From Mycobacterium paraterrae (lineage in GTDB: Bacteria > Actinomycetota > Actinomycetes > Mycobacteriales > Mycobacteriaceae), in the NCBI RefSeq assembly GCF_022430545.2, contig NZ_CP092488.2:2294001-2358000 (forward strand): DNA of 64,000 nt, in the 5' to 3' direction. This document shows positions 42,144 to 50,383 of the stretch, piece by piece. Below the pieces are notes generated by a model that saw nothing but the letters and a program-made list of their open reading frames with translations, had not been told where the DNA came from and ran no database searches. The position numbers and the translations under genes are program-made. Numbering within the stretch: the first letter of the stretch is position 1; each line of letters opens with the position of its first letter.

Positions 42144-43496
42144 ATGACCCTAGACGTGCTGCAGCAACTGGCGTCGCTGGTGGGGCCGAAATACGTCAGC
42201 ACCGATCCCGACGTGCTCGCCGGGCGCAGCGCGGACTGGACGGGCCGATACCGCGGCCGCGCCACCGTGCTGGTGCGGCCGGGATCGTCCGAGGAAGTCG
42301 CCGCGGTGCTGCGCCTGTGCCGCGACACCGCAACCCACGTGACGATCCAGGGCGGCCGGACGTCCTTGGTCGCTGGAACCGTGCCCGAGCATGACGATGT
42401 CTTGCTGTCCACCGAAAGGCTTTGCCAGGTAGGCGAAGTCGACAAGGTCGAGCGCCGCGTCGAGGCCGGAGCCGGCGCCGTGCTGAGCGCGGTACAGAGC
42501 GCCGCCGCCGCGGCCGGCCTCGTGTTCGGCGTCGACCTCGCCGCCCGCGACACGGCGACCGTGGGCGGAATGGCGTCGACCAACGCCGGCGGCCTGCGCA
42601 CGGTGCGCTACGGCAACATGGGCAGCCAGGTCATCGGCATGGACGTCGCGCTGCCCGACGGATCGGTGCTGCGACGGCATTCGCGGGTGCGGGCCGACAA
42701 CACCGGCTACGACCTGCCGTCGCTGTTCGTCGGCGCCGAAGGAACACTCGGCGTGATCACCGCGCTCGACCTTCGCCTGCATTCCGCGCCGACGCATCGC
42801 GTGACGGCGGTCTGCGGTTTCGACGAGCTCGGCCCGTTGGTCGACGCCGGTCGGTTGTTCCGCGACCTGGACGGAATCGCGGCGCTGGAGTTGGTCGACG
42901 GGCGGGCCGCCGCGCTGGCCGACGAGCATCTTGGTGCGCCGCCGCCGGTCGACGGTCGCTGGCTGTTGCTGGTCGAGCTGGCATCCGATTTCGACCAGAC
43001 CGAGCGTTTAGCCGACGCACTGGACCGCGTGCCTGCCTCGACCGAGCCCGCAGTGGGCATCGATAATGCTGCGCAACAACGCCTTTGGCGAGTCCGCGAA
43101 TCGCTGGCCGAAGTCGTCGGCGTATTCGGGCCGCCGCTGAAGTTCGACGTGTCGCTGCCGCTGCCCGCGATCGCCCGATTCGCCGACGAAGCGGCGAAAT
43201 TGGTGCAGCGGTATGCGCCTGACGCCGTCGAGGTGTTGTTCGGGCATATCGGCGAGGGCAACCTGCATCTGAACGTGCTGCGCTGCAGCGCCGCTCAGGA
43301 GCAGGACCTCTACGCCGCGATGATGGACTTGATCGCCGACTGCGGCGGCAACGTGAGTTCCGAGCACGGGGTGGGCAGCCGGAAACGGCGATACCTCGGC
43401 ATGTCTCGCGGCGAGGCAGACGTCGCGGCGATGCGCACGGTGAAGGCCGCGTTCGATCCGACCGGCTACCTCAACGCGGCGGTGCTGTTCGACTAG
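42144..43496 (+). CDS. FAD-linked oxidase, GlcD/D-lactate dehydrogenase type (Rv0161-like)
   Basis: A 450-residue flavoprotein of the vanillyl-alcohol oxidase fold. The FAD-binding half contains VLVRPGSSEEVAAVL, TIQGGRTSLVAGT, TVGGMASTNAGG and GAEGTLGVITALDL; the C-terminal half ends with HIGEGNLHLNVL and SSEHGVGSRKRRYL, the metal/substrate-binding histidine segment of 2-hydroxyacid dehydrogenases. It oxidises a D-2-hydroxyacid; which one is unknown. It is the last gene matching M. tuberculosis order before the inserted island. Confidence 0.9.
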   Translation: MTLDVLQQLASLVGPKYVSTDPDVLAGRSADWTGRYRGRATVLVRPGSSEEVAAVLRLCRDTATHVTIQGGRTSLVAGTVPEHDDVLLSTERLCQVGEVDKVERRVEAGAGAVLSAVQSAAAAAGLVFGVDLAARDTATVGGMASTNAGGLRTVRYGNMGSQVIGMDVALPDGSVLRRHSRVRADNTGYDLPSLFVGAEGTLGVITALDLRLHSAPTHRVTAVCGFDELGPLVDAGRLFRDLDGIAALELVDGRAAALADEHLGAPPPVDGRWLLLVELASDFDQTERLADALDRVPASTEPAVGIDNAAQQRLWRVRESLAEVVGVFGPPLKFDVSLPLPAIARFADEAAKLVQRYAPDAVEVLFGHIGEGNLHLNVLRCSAAQEQDLYAAMMDLIADCGGNVSSEHGVGSRKRRYLGMSRGEADVAAMRTVKAAFDPTGYLNAAVLFD

Positions 43497-43502
43497 TCAG
43501 GA

Positions 43503-44042
43503 CTAGTCAGCGGAAGCCTTGATGCCGACGGCGTGCCGCAGCTGGGCCAGAAAATCGTCGGTATCGTCACTACGAATCATGTAATGCGAGAACGCTACTC
43601 GGATCGCGGTGGCCGCCTTTACCGCGGCGTTGGGGCCCGGGATCAGCCGTTGCAGGCCCTCGCGCATCTGCGGGATGACGCCGGCGAATTGCCCGATGAC
43701 GTGCTCGGGTTCGATGTCGACCATCCGCACCCCGGTGTAGGAGTGCTGGTAGTCGACGATGAAGCGCAACGCCGCATCGAGTTTCTCGGCACCCCTGAGC
43801 CCGGCCGTCGCCTGGCTCAAGCCGGTTTCGAACGTCACCCGCTCGTACTTGGAGAACGCCAAAAGCAACTCTTCTTTGGAGGCGAACCAGCGGTAGAGCG
43901 TCGGGCGTGACACCCCGGCCTGGACCGCGACGTCGGACAGGCTGAGCTTGCGTTTGCCGTTGCGACTGAGGACCTCAGCGGTCGCCGCGAGGATCCGCTG
44001 CTGCGTCGAGGTGTCACCCTCGATGGTCGACGTCTGCTCCAT
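43503..44042 (-). CDS. TetR-family regulator of the catabolic island
   Basis: A 179-residue TetR protein with helix-turn-helix LSLSDVAVQAGVSRPTLYRWF and a short C-terminal ligand domain. ATG 44042 (MEQTSTIEG) is preferred over a longer frame to 44177, which would cover the divergent promoter. Nine bases upstream of this ATG begins one of four identical-spacing elements (TTTACA-N14-TGTCAY) found across the island, so it probably represses itself and the island operons. The ligand may be an acyl-CoA or pathway intermediate; this is inference. It converges with the FAD oxidase gene, leaving 6 bp. Confidence 0.85.
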   Translation of the reverse strand: MEQTSTIEGDTSTQQRILAATAEVLSRNGKRKLSLSDVAVQAGVSRPTLYRWFASKEELLLAFSKYERVTFETGLSQATAGLRGAEKLDAALRFIVDYQHSYTGVRMVDIEPEHVIGQFAGVIPQMREGLQRLIPGPNAAVKAATAIRVAFSHYMIRSDDTDDFLAQLRHAVGIKASAD

Positions 44043-44051
44043 ACCCGTAAC

Positions 44052-44077
44052 TTTACAAAATAAGCCGTGAGTGTCAC
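44052..44077. promoter_or_regulatory. island operator element, copy 1 (TTTACA-N14-TGTCAC)
   Basis: Lies directly upstream of the TetR gene and in front of the divergent degenerate SDR. Preceded by C and followed by GCTG, as in copy 4. The half-sites TTTACA and GTGACA (reverse strand) form an imperfect inverted repeat. Confidence 0.6.
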
Positions 44078-44148
44078 GCTGTTTTCGTGCCACTGCCATG
44101 TTCCCTGGCCAGCTTAACCGGGCAAACCCCCCAAAACGGGTCGCCGCG

Positions 44149-44775
44149 GTGAGCCGCGCCAGAGCGGTGGTGATCACCGAAGCCTCGTCGCCGGTCGCTT
44201 ACGCCACCGCATCGCGGCTGGCGGCCGGCGGCCACTCCGTGCTGATGGGCAGCCCGCGACCGGAGGCCGGCGAGGACCTGGCCGCTCGGCTGCGCTCGGC
44301 CGGCGCGTCGGTGTTCGCCGCTCACCTGGACCTGGCCGATCCGCTATCCATCGACGACTTTTTGGAATCCGTCGATTACCTGATCGGCGACGTGGACGCG
44401 CTGATCAGCAGCGCCGGAGTCGCCGAGCGGTCCTGGGTTGGCGCGCAACACCTTGTGACACAACTGGTTTCGCCGATGATCGACAACGGGCGTGGTGACG
44501 TGGTGCTGCTTAGCCCGGAATTGAGCGGGGCGTCGCCGGCCGGGGCGGACCGGATGCTCGACGCCTGGATCCGTGGACTGGATGCCGAGTTCGTCGGCAC
44601 CGGCGTGCGGGCGTCGATTGTCCGCTCGACCGGCGCGGTGCCGGCCGACGACGCCGGCCGTTTGATCGCCTCGACCATCGTCTCGTCGGGCATGCATCTG
44701 AGCGTCGTCGACGTCATCCCGTCGCGCCGCGAGAGTGCCGTCACCGACGAGGTCTCTCGAGAGATGCGTCGCTAG
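44149..44775 (+). CDS. SDR-like protein with degenerate motifs
   Basis: A 208-residue Rossmann-fold protein (start GTG 44149; ATG 44098 is an alternative). The overall pattern is SDR-like: RARAVVITEASSPVAYATASRLAAGG, a DLADP segment, ALISSAGVAE in place of NNAG, and VLLSPELSG. The glycine-rich TGxxxGxG loop is replaced by TEASSPVA and there is no YxxxK, so dehydrogenase activity is doubtful; it may be a binding or scaffold protein. The last 17 codons lie inside the 62-bp dispersed repeat, which supplies its C-terminus. Converges with the thioesterase-like gene, leaving 13 bp. Confidence 0.65.
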   Translation: MSRARAVVITEASSPVAYATASRLAAGGHSVLMGSPRPEAGEDLAARLRSAGASVFAAHLDLADPLSIDDFLESVDYLIGDVDALISSAGVAERSWVGAQHLVTQLVSPMIDNGRGDVVLLSPELSGASPAGADRMLDAWIRGLDAEFVGTGVRASIVRSTGAVPADDAGRLIASTIVSSGMHLSVVDVIPSRRESAVTDEVSREMRR

Positions 44776-44786
44776 TAGCACTTTCG
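44725..44786. repeat. 62-bp palindromic dispersed repeat, copy 2
   Basis: Colinear with the copy at 7798-7859: the first 14 bases are identical and 28 of the last 31 match. The left half encodes the C-terminal residues of the SDR-like protein; the right half fills the gap to the converging thioesterase-like gene. The stem pairs with one G-T wobble in its outer 9 bp. Confidence 0.75.
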
Positions 44787-44788
44787 CG

Positions 44789-45604
44789 CTAAGCGCGCGG
44801 CCGCCGTCGCACCAACACCGACTGCTGAATGCTGCCCACCGCCCCGGTCTCGTCGAACAGGGCGCCGACCGTGGTCCCGATTCCGTCCGGGCCGTAACTG
44901 GTCTCGGCTCGGATGCCGACCCATTCGCCGTCGGGAATCCGGTGCACATGCACGACGAGGTCGTTGTTCAGGAAGGTCCACTGAGTGATGTCGATCTTCG
45001 AGCCAATCCCATTGGCGCAGTCGGCGACCGCGAACAATCGCTCCAACGGCGTCATCGTCTCGCCGTCGACCAGGTTGACCGTCGGCTTGATCCACGACTC
45101 GCCCGGCCCGTCGCTGAGCGGCGTGGTCAGCCAGCGCCAGTCCAGGCTGTGCACGTAGTTGCGGTCGAAATTCTTGGCCAGGTCGCGGCTGCGCGCAGTG
45201 GACAGCGGGGCGGGCAGCGGCGCGGCCGCGTGCACGACGTCAGTGGTGTCGAGTTGCTGCAGCCGCCAACCGGTGGCCCGGGCGGTTGGTCGTGGCTGGC
45301 CGTCCGGGCCCATCGCCAACATCTCGGCGCTGAGCAACTCGATCTGCTTGCCCGGGCGTTGGATTTTCGAGCGGACCCACATATCGCCGTCGGCGGGTAC
45401 CGGACCGAGCAGGTCGACGGCGACCCGGCTGAGCCGAGAGTCGTCGCGGGCAGCGCAGCGCTGCAGCGCGCGAACCAGCAGCGCCGACACCGGCGCCGCG
45501 TGCTGGATCTGCGCGGTCCATGTGCTGCGGACCAAGTCGGTGGCGGAAAACTTTTCGCCGATCGGGTCGGCAGCGTCGACCAGCTGGTAGTAGCAGTCGG
45601 TCAT
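44789..45604 (-). CDS. thioesterase-superfamily (TesB-like) protein
   Basis: A 271-residue protein with two hotdog-like halves. FSATDLVRSTWTAQIQHAAPVSALLVRAL resembles the first hotdog helix of acyl-CoA thioesterases; PTVNLVDGETMTPLERLFAVADCANG and WTFLNNDLVVHVHR resemble the second. It would hydrolyse or bind an acyl-CoA. Start ATG 45604 overlaps the stop of the lactonase-like gene by 4 bp, so both are read from the promoter near 46508. A larger in-frame extension upstream is a shadow of that gene. Confidence 0.75.
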   Translation of the reverse strand: MTDCYYQLVDAADPIGEKFSATDLVRSTWTAQIQHAAPVSALLVRALQRCAARDDSRLSRVAVDLLGPVPADGDMWVRSKIQRPGKQIELLSAEMLAMGPDGQPRPTARATGWRLQQLDTTDVVHAAAPLPAPLSTARSRDLAKNFDRNYVHSLDWRWLTTPLSDGPGESWIKPTVNLVDGETMTPLERLFAVADCANGIGSKIDITQWTFLNNDLVVHVHRIPDGEWVGIRAETSYGPDGIGTTVGALFDETGAVGSIQQSVLVRRRPRA

Positions 45605-46455
45605 CGCCCACCGACGCCGGGAGTGTCGACGATCACCGTGTCGACTCGGGACAGCTGCGTGCCCACCAACCGCTCCGGGTAGGCGTCGCTGCTCGACAGC
45701 ATGAACAGGGTCCGGCCTGCCGCACCGCCGAGCATGCACGCGATGGCCGCGCGGTCGCCGATGTCGACGCGGTGCGTCACGCGCCCTACACCGCGCTGGC
45801 CTTCGATGCGCTCGAACTGGTGCGCCAGCGTCATCGCCGTCCACACGCCGCCCTCGGCGTCGAGGCAGATGCCGTCCGGTGGCCCGTCGAGACCGTCGGC
45901 GAAGACGCGTCGGTCGGACAGACCGCCGTCGGCGTCGATGCGGTAGGCGGTCAACCGTCGACCGATCGACTCGGCGACGATCAGCGTCCCGTCGGGAGTG
46001 ATGGCCATGCCGTTGGGAAACTCCAGGTCGGTCGCGACGACGTGGGCGGTGTCGTCGGGGTCGACGCGCAGGATGACCCCGCCCTCGCGGGCCTGTGATC
46101 CGATGTAGGCCCGGCCTTGGCTGTCGACGACCATGTCGCCGAGGTCGGCTGGGGCCAGCGCGCTCAAATCGGCTACCGTGGCCACTGTTTCGCCGTCGTA
46201 GGCCAGCAGCGTGCGGCGTCTGGTCGACACGATCAGCAGCGTGCCGTCCGGCCGGAACCCCAGGCCCGAGGGGGCATGCCCGGGCAGTGGCAGCGTGGTC
46301 GTCGCCCCGCCCACGGTGACGGTGTGCACCGCCTCGCCCAGCATGTCGGAGAACCACAGCAGCCCCTCGAACCAGCGCGGGCCTTCGCCGAAGCAAAACC
46401 CCGCGGCCAGCGGAGCCAGCGGTGTCAGCTCCCCGGCGGTCGCTGTCGTGCCCAA
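45601..46455 (-). CDS. SMP-30/gluconolactonase-like protein
   Basis: A 284-residue six-bladed beta-propeller of the SMP-30/gluconolaconase/LRE family. Blade repeats include FGEGPRWFEGLLWFSDM, ADLGDMVVDSQGRAYIGSQ, FPNGMAITPDGTLIVAES and DGICLDAEGGVWTAM; the Glu, Asn and Asp residues in these turns are the usual metal ligands. Such enzymes hydrolyse lactones, which fits a pathway with a Baeyer-Villiger step. ATG 46455; shares its promoter region with the divergent luciferase-like gene. Confidence 0.88.
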   Translation of the reverse strand: MGTTATAGELTPLAPLAAGFCFGEGPRWFEGLLWFSDMLGEAVHTVTVGGATTTLPLPGHAPSGLGFRPDGTLLIVSTRRRTLLAYDGETVATVADLSALAPADLGDMVVDSQGRAYIGSQAREGGVILRVDPDDTAHVVATDLEFPNGMAITPDGTLIVAESIGRRLTAYRIDADGGLSDRRVFADGLDGPPDGICLDAEGGVWTAMTLAHQFERIEGQRGVGRVTHRVDIGDRAAIACMLGGAAGRTLFMLSSSDAYPERLVGTQLSRVDTVIVDTPGVGGR

Positions 46456-46507
46456 GGTCGTCGCTCCTTCGCACCGGCGAATTCGACCGGCGCCTTGCTC
46501 GAGTGGC

Positions 46508-46533
46508 TTTACAGATTATCGTACGAATGTCAC
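46508..46533. promoter_or_regulatory. island operator element, copy 2
   Basis: TTTACA-N14-TGTCAC followed by GCGG, located between the divergent lactonase-like and luciferase-like genes (46456-46572), so one site may control both. Confidence 0.6.
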
Positions 46534-46572
46534 GCGGTAACTTTCCGGGCGGCCAGCAAAGGAAGGCGGCAG

Positions 46573-47493
46573 ATGAAGTTCACCATCACCCACCCGATGC
46601 ACAGCCATCCCTACAACCCCGAGTTGGTCAGAGGAGAGGGCATCGCCACGGTGGCCGCGGCCGCCGAAGCCGCCGGCATTCACGGCTTCGGGTTCACCGA
46701 CCATCCCGCTCCGACGCAACGCTGGCTCGAGGCCGGCGGCCACGACGCCCTGGACCCGTTCGTGGCGATGGGCTTCGCCGCCGCGCGCACCACCACCCTG
46801 CGGCTGATCCCCAACATCGTCGTGCTGCCGTACCGAAACCCCTTCGTAGTGGCCAAGTCTGGGGCCACGCTGGATCTGCTTTCCGACGGCAGGTTCACCC
46901 TGGCCGTCGGGGTCGGCTATCTCAAGCGCGAATTCGCGGCTCTCGGAGTCGATTTCGAGGAACGGGCGGCGTTGTTCGACGAATCACTCGACGTGATCAA
47001 GGCGATCTGGACCGGTGACGACGTCAGCTTCGAGGGCAGGCACTTCAGCGCCAAGGGCATCACCGCGCACCCGCGACCGGTGAGCGACCCGCATCCACCG
47101 ATCTGGATCGGGGGCAACACCGGGGCCGCGCGGCGGCGGGTCGCGGGCAAGGGCGACGGCTGGTGCCCGTTCGCCGCGCCACCGGCGTTGGCGCAGACTG
47201 CGCGGACCGCGGCGCTGGACTCCGTGAAGGCGCTGGCCGACGGCATCGACGATCTGCGCCGTCGACTCGACGAGGCCGGGCGCGACCCCGAGGGAGTCGA
47301 CATCGTGTTCGGCAACTTCGAGGGTGGCAGTCCGTCCGACGACGATTTCAACGCCGACGCCTACTTGACCGCGCTCGACCGCCTGGCCAAACTCGGGGTC
47401 ACGTGGACGCAGGTCGGCCTTCCCGGCGACAGCCTGCCCCACGCCCTCGAGGTGATCGACCGGTTCAAGACCCAGGTCATCGAGGCTGCATGA
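46573..47493 (+). CDS. LLM-class F420-dependent oxidoreductase-like protein
   Basis: A 306-residue TIM-barrel protein of the bacterial luciferase-like family. Seen are HGFGFTDHPAP, RLIPNIVVLPYRNPFVVAKSGATLDLLSDGRFTLAVGVG, FEGRHFSAKGITAHPRP and PIWIGGNTGAARRRVA, the usual order for F420-dependent LLM enzymes. It could reduce or dehydrogenate a pathway intermediate using F420 or FMN. ATG 46573 has AAAGGAAGG upstream. It sits under operator copy 2 and ends shortly before operator copy 3. Confidence 0.88.
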   Translation: MKFTITHPMHSHPYNPELVRGEGIATVAAAAEAAGIHGFGFTDHPAPTQRWLEAGGHDALDPFVAMGFAAARTTTLRLIPNIVVLPYRNPFVVAKSGATLDLLSDGRFTLAVGVGYLKREFAALGVDFEERAALFDESLDVIKAIWTGDDVSFEGRHFSAKGITAHPRPVSDPHPPIWIGGNTGAARRRVAGKGDGWCPFAAPPALAQTARTAALDSVKALADGIDDLRRRLDEAGRDPEGVDIVFGNFEGGSPSDDDFNADAYLTALDRLAKLGVTWTQVGLPGDSLPHALEVIDRFKTQVIEAA

Positions 47494-47505
47494 TGCCGCG
47501 CAGGC

Positions 47506-47536
47506 TTTACAAGTTTTGACGAGAATGTCATTCTCG
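47506..47536. promoter_or_regulatory. island operator element, copy 3, overlapping a 17-bp palindrome
   Basis: TTTACA-N14-TGTCAT (47506-47531) overlaps the perfect palindrome CGAGAATGTCATTCTCG (47520-47536). The palindrome ends 4 bp before the GTG start of the next gene, a position where a bound repressor would block transcription or translation. Confidence 0.6.
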
Positions 47537-47540
47537 CAGA

Positions 47541-48422
47541 GTGACAACAGACTCTGAGCAGACGCACTGGTCGGTCGCCGGCCTCCTCGACTTGTTCGAC
47601 GCACGGCCGCTGGACGATGGCCGGTTCACCGCCGACACCGGCATCGCGGCAGCGGACGAACGCCAGGTAGTGGAGGGCACCCAAGTGCTTGCGCAGGTGA
47701 TCGTCGCTGTCGCCAAGCGGTTCCCGGAGAAGTCGGTGCGCTCGGTGCATGCGGTGTTCGCCCGTGCCGTGCTGGTCGGGCCGCCAATCGACATCGACAT
47801 CGACGTCGTCGCGGAGGGCCGCTCGACGGCGACCGCGGTGGTCGCAGTCTCCCAGAACGACCGCCGGGCGATCACGGTGACCGCGCTGCTCGACGTGCCG
47901 TCCGGCGACGTCATCCGCCACCACCTGCCCAAGCCCGGGGTAACCGCTCCGCGCGACGCCAACGACGGCGGGATGCCGATGGCCGGCCGAGAGGTTCGGC
48001 TGGTCGACGTGGTCGACGTGAACAACCCCGACGAGGTCGGGCCGCCAGAGCTGTACGCCTGGCTGCATTACGATCCAATCCCCAACCGCGACGACCTGGC
48101 CAAAGCGCTGGTCGCGTATTTCACTGGCCACCTTGGCATTTCGACGACGATGCGAGCACACGAGGGCATCGGCACCGCCCAGTCACACCTGACCGTGTCG
48201 ACCGCGCCGATGACGGTGTCGGTCAGCTTCCACGAGCCGGTGACGTGGACCGGTTGGCTGCTTTACAGCCACGAGAGCACCCAAGTCGGTGCCGGCATGT
48301 CCTACGTCCGCGGCACGGTGCACACCGAGGAGGGGGAGTTGATCGCCTCGTTCACCCAGGATGCGTTGATCCGCCCGCTGCGAGCAGCCGACGCCGCGAT
48401 CAAAACCGAAGCGCGCCTGTAA
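47541..48422 (+). CDS. acyl-CoA thioesterase II (TesB) family protein
   Basis: A 293-residue double-hotdog protein. The N-terminal hotdog shows VVEGTQVLAQVIVAVAKRFPEKSVRSVHAVFARA, typical of TesB; the C-terminal one shows ELYAWLHYDPIPNRDDLAKALVAYFTGH, HLTVSTAPMTVSVSFHEPV, LLYSHESTQVGAGMSYVRG and ASFTQDALIRP. It should hydrolyse an acyl-CoA or acts as an acyl-CoA-binding relative. Starts at GTG 47541 and is followed after 5 bp by an acyl-CoA dehydrogenase gene, implying co-transcription. Confidence 0.85.
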   Translation: MTTDSEQTHWSVAGLLDLFDARPLDDGRFTADTGIAAADERQVVEGTQVLAQVIVAVAKRFPEKSVRSVHAVFARAVLVGPPIDIDIDVVAEGRSTATAVVAVSQNDRRAITVTALLDVPSGDVIRHHLPKPGVTAPRDANDGGMPMAGREVRLVDVVDVNNPDEVGPPELYAWLHYDPIPNRDDLAKALVAYFTGHLGISTTMRAHEGIGTAQSHLTVSTAPMTVSVSFHEPVTWTGWLLYSHESTQVGAGMSYVRGTVHTEEGELIASFTQDALIRPLRAADAAIKTEARL

Positions 48423-48427
48423 CGTTC

Positions 48428-49621
48428 ATGGATTTCTCGCGCGTCGAGCTGTCGGCCGAAGACGAGGAGTTCCGGAATCGGCTGCGGAAGTTCTTGGCTG
48501 AGATCGTCACCGACGAGGTGATCCGCCGCGATCGTGAGACCGGGGAAAACTTCGACGAGGGCGTCCATCTCGCGTTGGGCGCCGAGGGTTATCTGGCCGC
48601 CGACTTCCACGACGAAGCCGACGGCGGCTTCGGTGCGCTGCGGCGACGCATCTGGGATCTGGAGATCGGGCGGGCCCACACGCCCTGGTTCCACTGGGGC
48701 ACGACGGCCGTGGTGGCCAGGATGATGCGCGACTTCGGGCCGCCGGAGCTCACCGAGGAGGTGCTGCCCGGCGTGCTGTCCGGCGAGACCCGGTTGTGCC
48801 TGGGCTACACCGAACCCGAGGGTGGTTCGGACGTGGCGACCTGTAAGACCCGGGCGATCCGCGACGGCGACGGCTGGGTGATAAACGGCTCCAAGATGTT
48901 CACGTCCAACGCGCACAACGCGAAATACGTGTTTTTGCTGACCAACACCGACCCGGACGGCCCAAAACACAAGAACCTGACCATGTTTCTGGTTCCGCTG
49001 GACACCGCCGGCGTCGACATCCAACCGATCCGGACCGTCGACGGCGACCGCACCAACATCGTGTTCTACAGCGACGTGCGGGTCGACGACCGCTACCGAA
49101 TCGGTCCGGTCAACGGCGGCTGGGGCGTGCTGCGGGGTGCGCTCGACGAGGAGCACGGCACCGCCGAAAAAGACGACGACGGCCTGCAGCGCATGGCGGT
49201 GATGAGCGAGCATCTGACGCTGATGGCCGAGGCGATCGACGAGATCGCGGCGCTGGTTTCGCGGGAGCGGCCCGACGGGCGCCGACTGATCGACGACGCG
49301 TCGGTGGCATATCGGTTGGGCCGCAGCGTCGCTCGCACCGAGGCGGCGCTGGGTACGCCGGGAATGTTCGGCCGGGTGGCCAACGCCCAGACGATGCGCG
49401 ACGTCGCACCGGACCTGATGGACATCCTCGGCACGGCGTCAGCGCTGCCCGTCGAGACCGAGGGGGCCGCAGACAGAGCCGACAACGGCGGTGCCGAATA
49501 CATCTTCCGGCTGGCCTCGCCCGTCGGTATCTACGGTGGCACCCTCGAGGTGTTCCGCAACATGATCGCCCAGCATGCGCTGGGACTCGGACGACCGAAC
49601 TATTCGCCGCCGAGGGCGTGA
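48428..49621 (+). CDS. acyl-CoA dehydrogenase
   Basis: A 397-residue flavoprotein of the acyl-CoA dehydrogenase superfamily. LGYTEPEGGSDVATCKTRA is the FAD/substrate loop, INGSKMFTSNAHNAKYVFLLT follows, and the C-terminal FRLASPVGIYGGTLEVFRNMIAQHALGLGRP is the family's closing helix. It would desaturate the CoA ester made in the island's pathway. ATG 48428 gives a standard N-terminus (MDFSRVELSAEDEEF). Its last 22 bp overlap the converging DUF427 gene. Confidence 0.9.
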   Translation: MDFSRVELSAEDEEFRNRLRKFLAEIVTDEVIRRDRETGENFDEGVHLALGAEGYLAADFHDEADGGFGALRRRIWDLEIGRAHTPWFHWGTTAVVARMMRDFGPPELTEEVLPGVLSGETRLCLGYTEPEGGSDVATCKTRAIRDGDGWVINGSKMFTSNAHNAKYVFLLTNTDPDGPKHKNLTMFLVPLDTAGVDIQPIRTVDGDRTNIVFYSDVRVDDRYRIGPVNGGWGVLRGALDEEHGTAEKDDDGLQRMAVMSEHLTLMAEAIDEIAALVSRERPDGRRLIDDASVAYRLGRSVARTEAALGTPGMFGRVANAQTMRDVAPDLMDILGTASALPVETEGAADRADNGGAEYIFRLASPVGIYGGTLEVFRNMIAQHALGLGRPNYSPPRA

Positions 49622-50280
49622 CCCGGCAACTCGGCGAAAACGGTCACCCGGCTCGCGTCGAAGCTGATGAATCCCTTGATCGGCTGGCTCTCCGCCGGCG
49701 GATCGAGATAACTCCACCCGACGTCTTCGACATCGGCGACGGACCAGTAGGTGGCCCACCCTTTGTAGTTGCAGTACGTCGACGTATTCGATTGCAGCAG
49801 AAGCTCGGTGCGCACAAGCGCGGGGTCGACGTAGAGCCGCGGCTCGACGGAGGTCTCGAACAGGATCGTCGTGGCGTCGGTGTCCACCAGCGTCTTGCCG
49901 TCCACCTCGACGCGCAGCCGACGGGTGGTGGGCCGGCAGTCGACGCGGTGGTAGGGATTGGGTGGGTAGTGCACCAGCGTGCGTCCCTCCTCGGTCCAGG
50001 AGTCGACGGCGTCCCATGGCACGTGCACGAATCCGGGAGCCTCCGCGACCGGCTCGCTGGGCAGGCCGGTCACCTCGTCGGCCGGAAACGCGTAGCGAAG
50101 CGGGTGATTTCGTCGATGCACCAACAACGCCCGCTCGGTGTCGATCACCGTGTCGCCGTCGCGGACCGCCTGGACGCGACGAGGGTGAGGCTCGACGAAC
50201 ACCAGGTCGTCGGGCAGTGTCGGAAAAAACCAGCCGCTGGGATCGGCCCCGAGCGGACCGCGTCCGGCTACCAGGCTCAC
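49600..50280 (-). CDS. tandem DUF427 protein
   Basis: A 226-residue protein with two DUF427-like halves. The first (VFVEPHPRRVQAVRDGDTVIDTERALLVHRR) is partial; the second (RLRVEVDGKTLVDTDATTIL, QSNTSTYCNYKGWATYWSV, KGFISFDASRVTVFAELPG) is complete and resembles the single-domain protein at 22484-22855. Function of the family is unknown. It diverges from the CoA-transferase gene and overlaps the acyl-CoA dehydrogenase gene tail to tail. ATG 50280 follows GAGGAGGGCC. Confidence 0.82.
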   Translation of the reverse strand: MSLVAGRGPLGADPSGWFFPTLPDDLVFVEPHPRRVQAVRDGDTVIDTERALLVHRRNHPLRYAFPADEVTGLPSEPVAEAPGFVHVPWDAVDSWTEEGRTLVHYPPNPYHRVDCRPTTRRLRVEVDGKTLVDTDATTILFETSVEPRLYVDPALVRTELLLQSNTSTYCNYKGWATYWSVADVEDVGWSYLDPPAESQPIKGFISFDASRVTVFAELPGHALGGE

Positions 50281-50383
50281 ACGGCCCTCCTCATGTCGAT
50301 TCGATATTCGACGGTACTCGGCTGACGTGAATCGCCGGGGTGCCTATCGTGCTGTAGCGGAGTCGACGAGAGGACGGGCATCG

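Noticed and set aside
45605..46474. N-terminal extension of the thioesterase-like frame, making a 561-residue product
   Set aside because: The extension is Arg/Gly-rich and overlaps the lactonase-like gene in another frame; the real ATG at 45604 overlaps the lactonase stop in the usual way.
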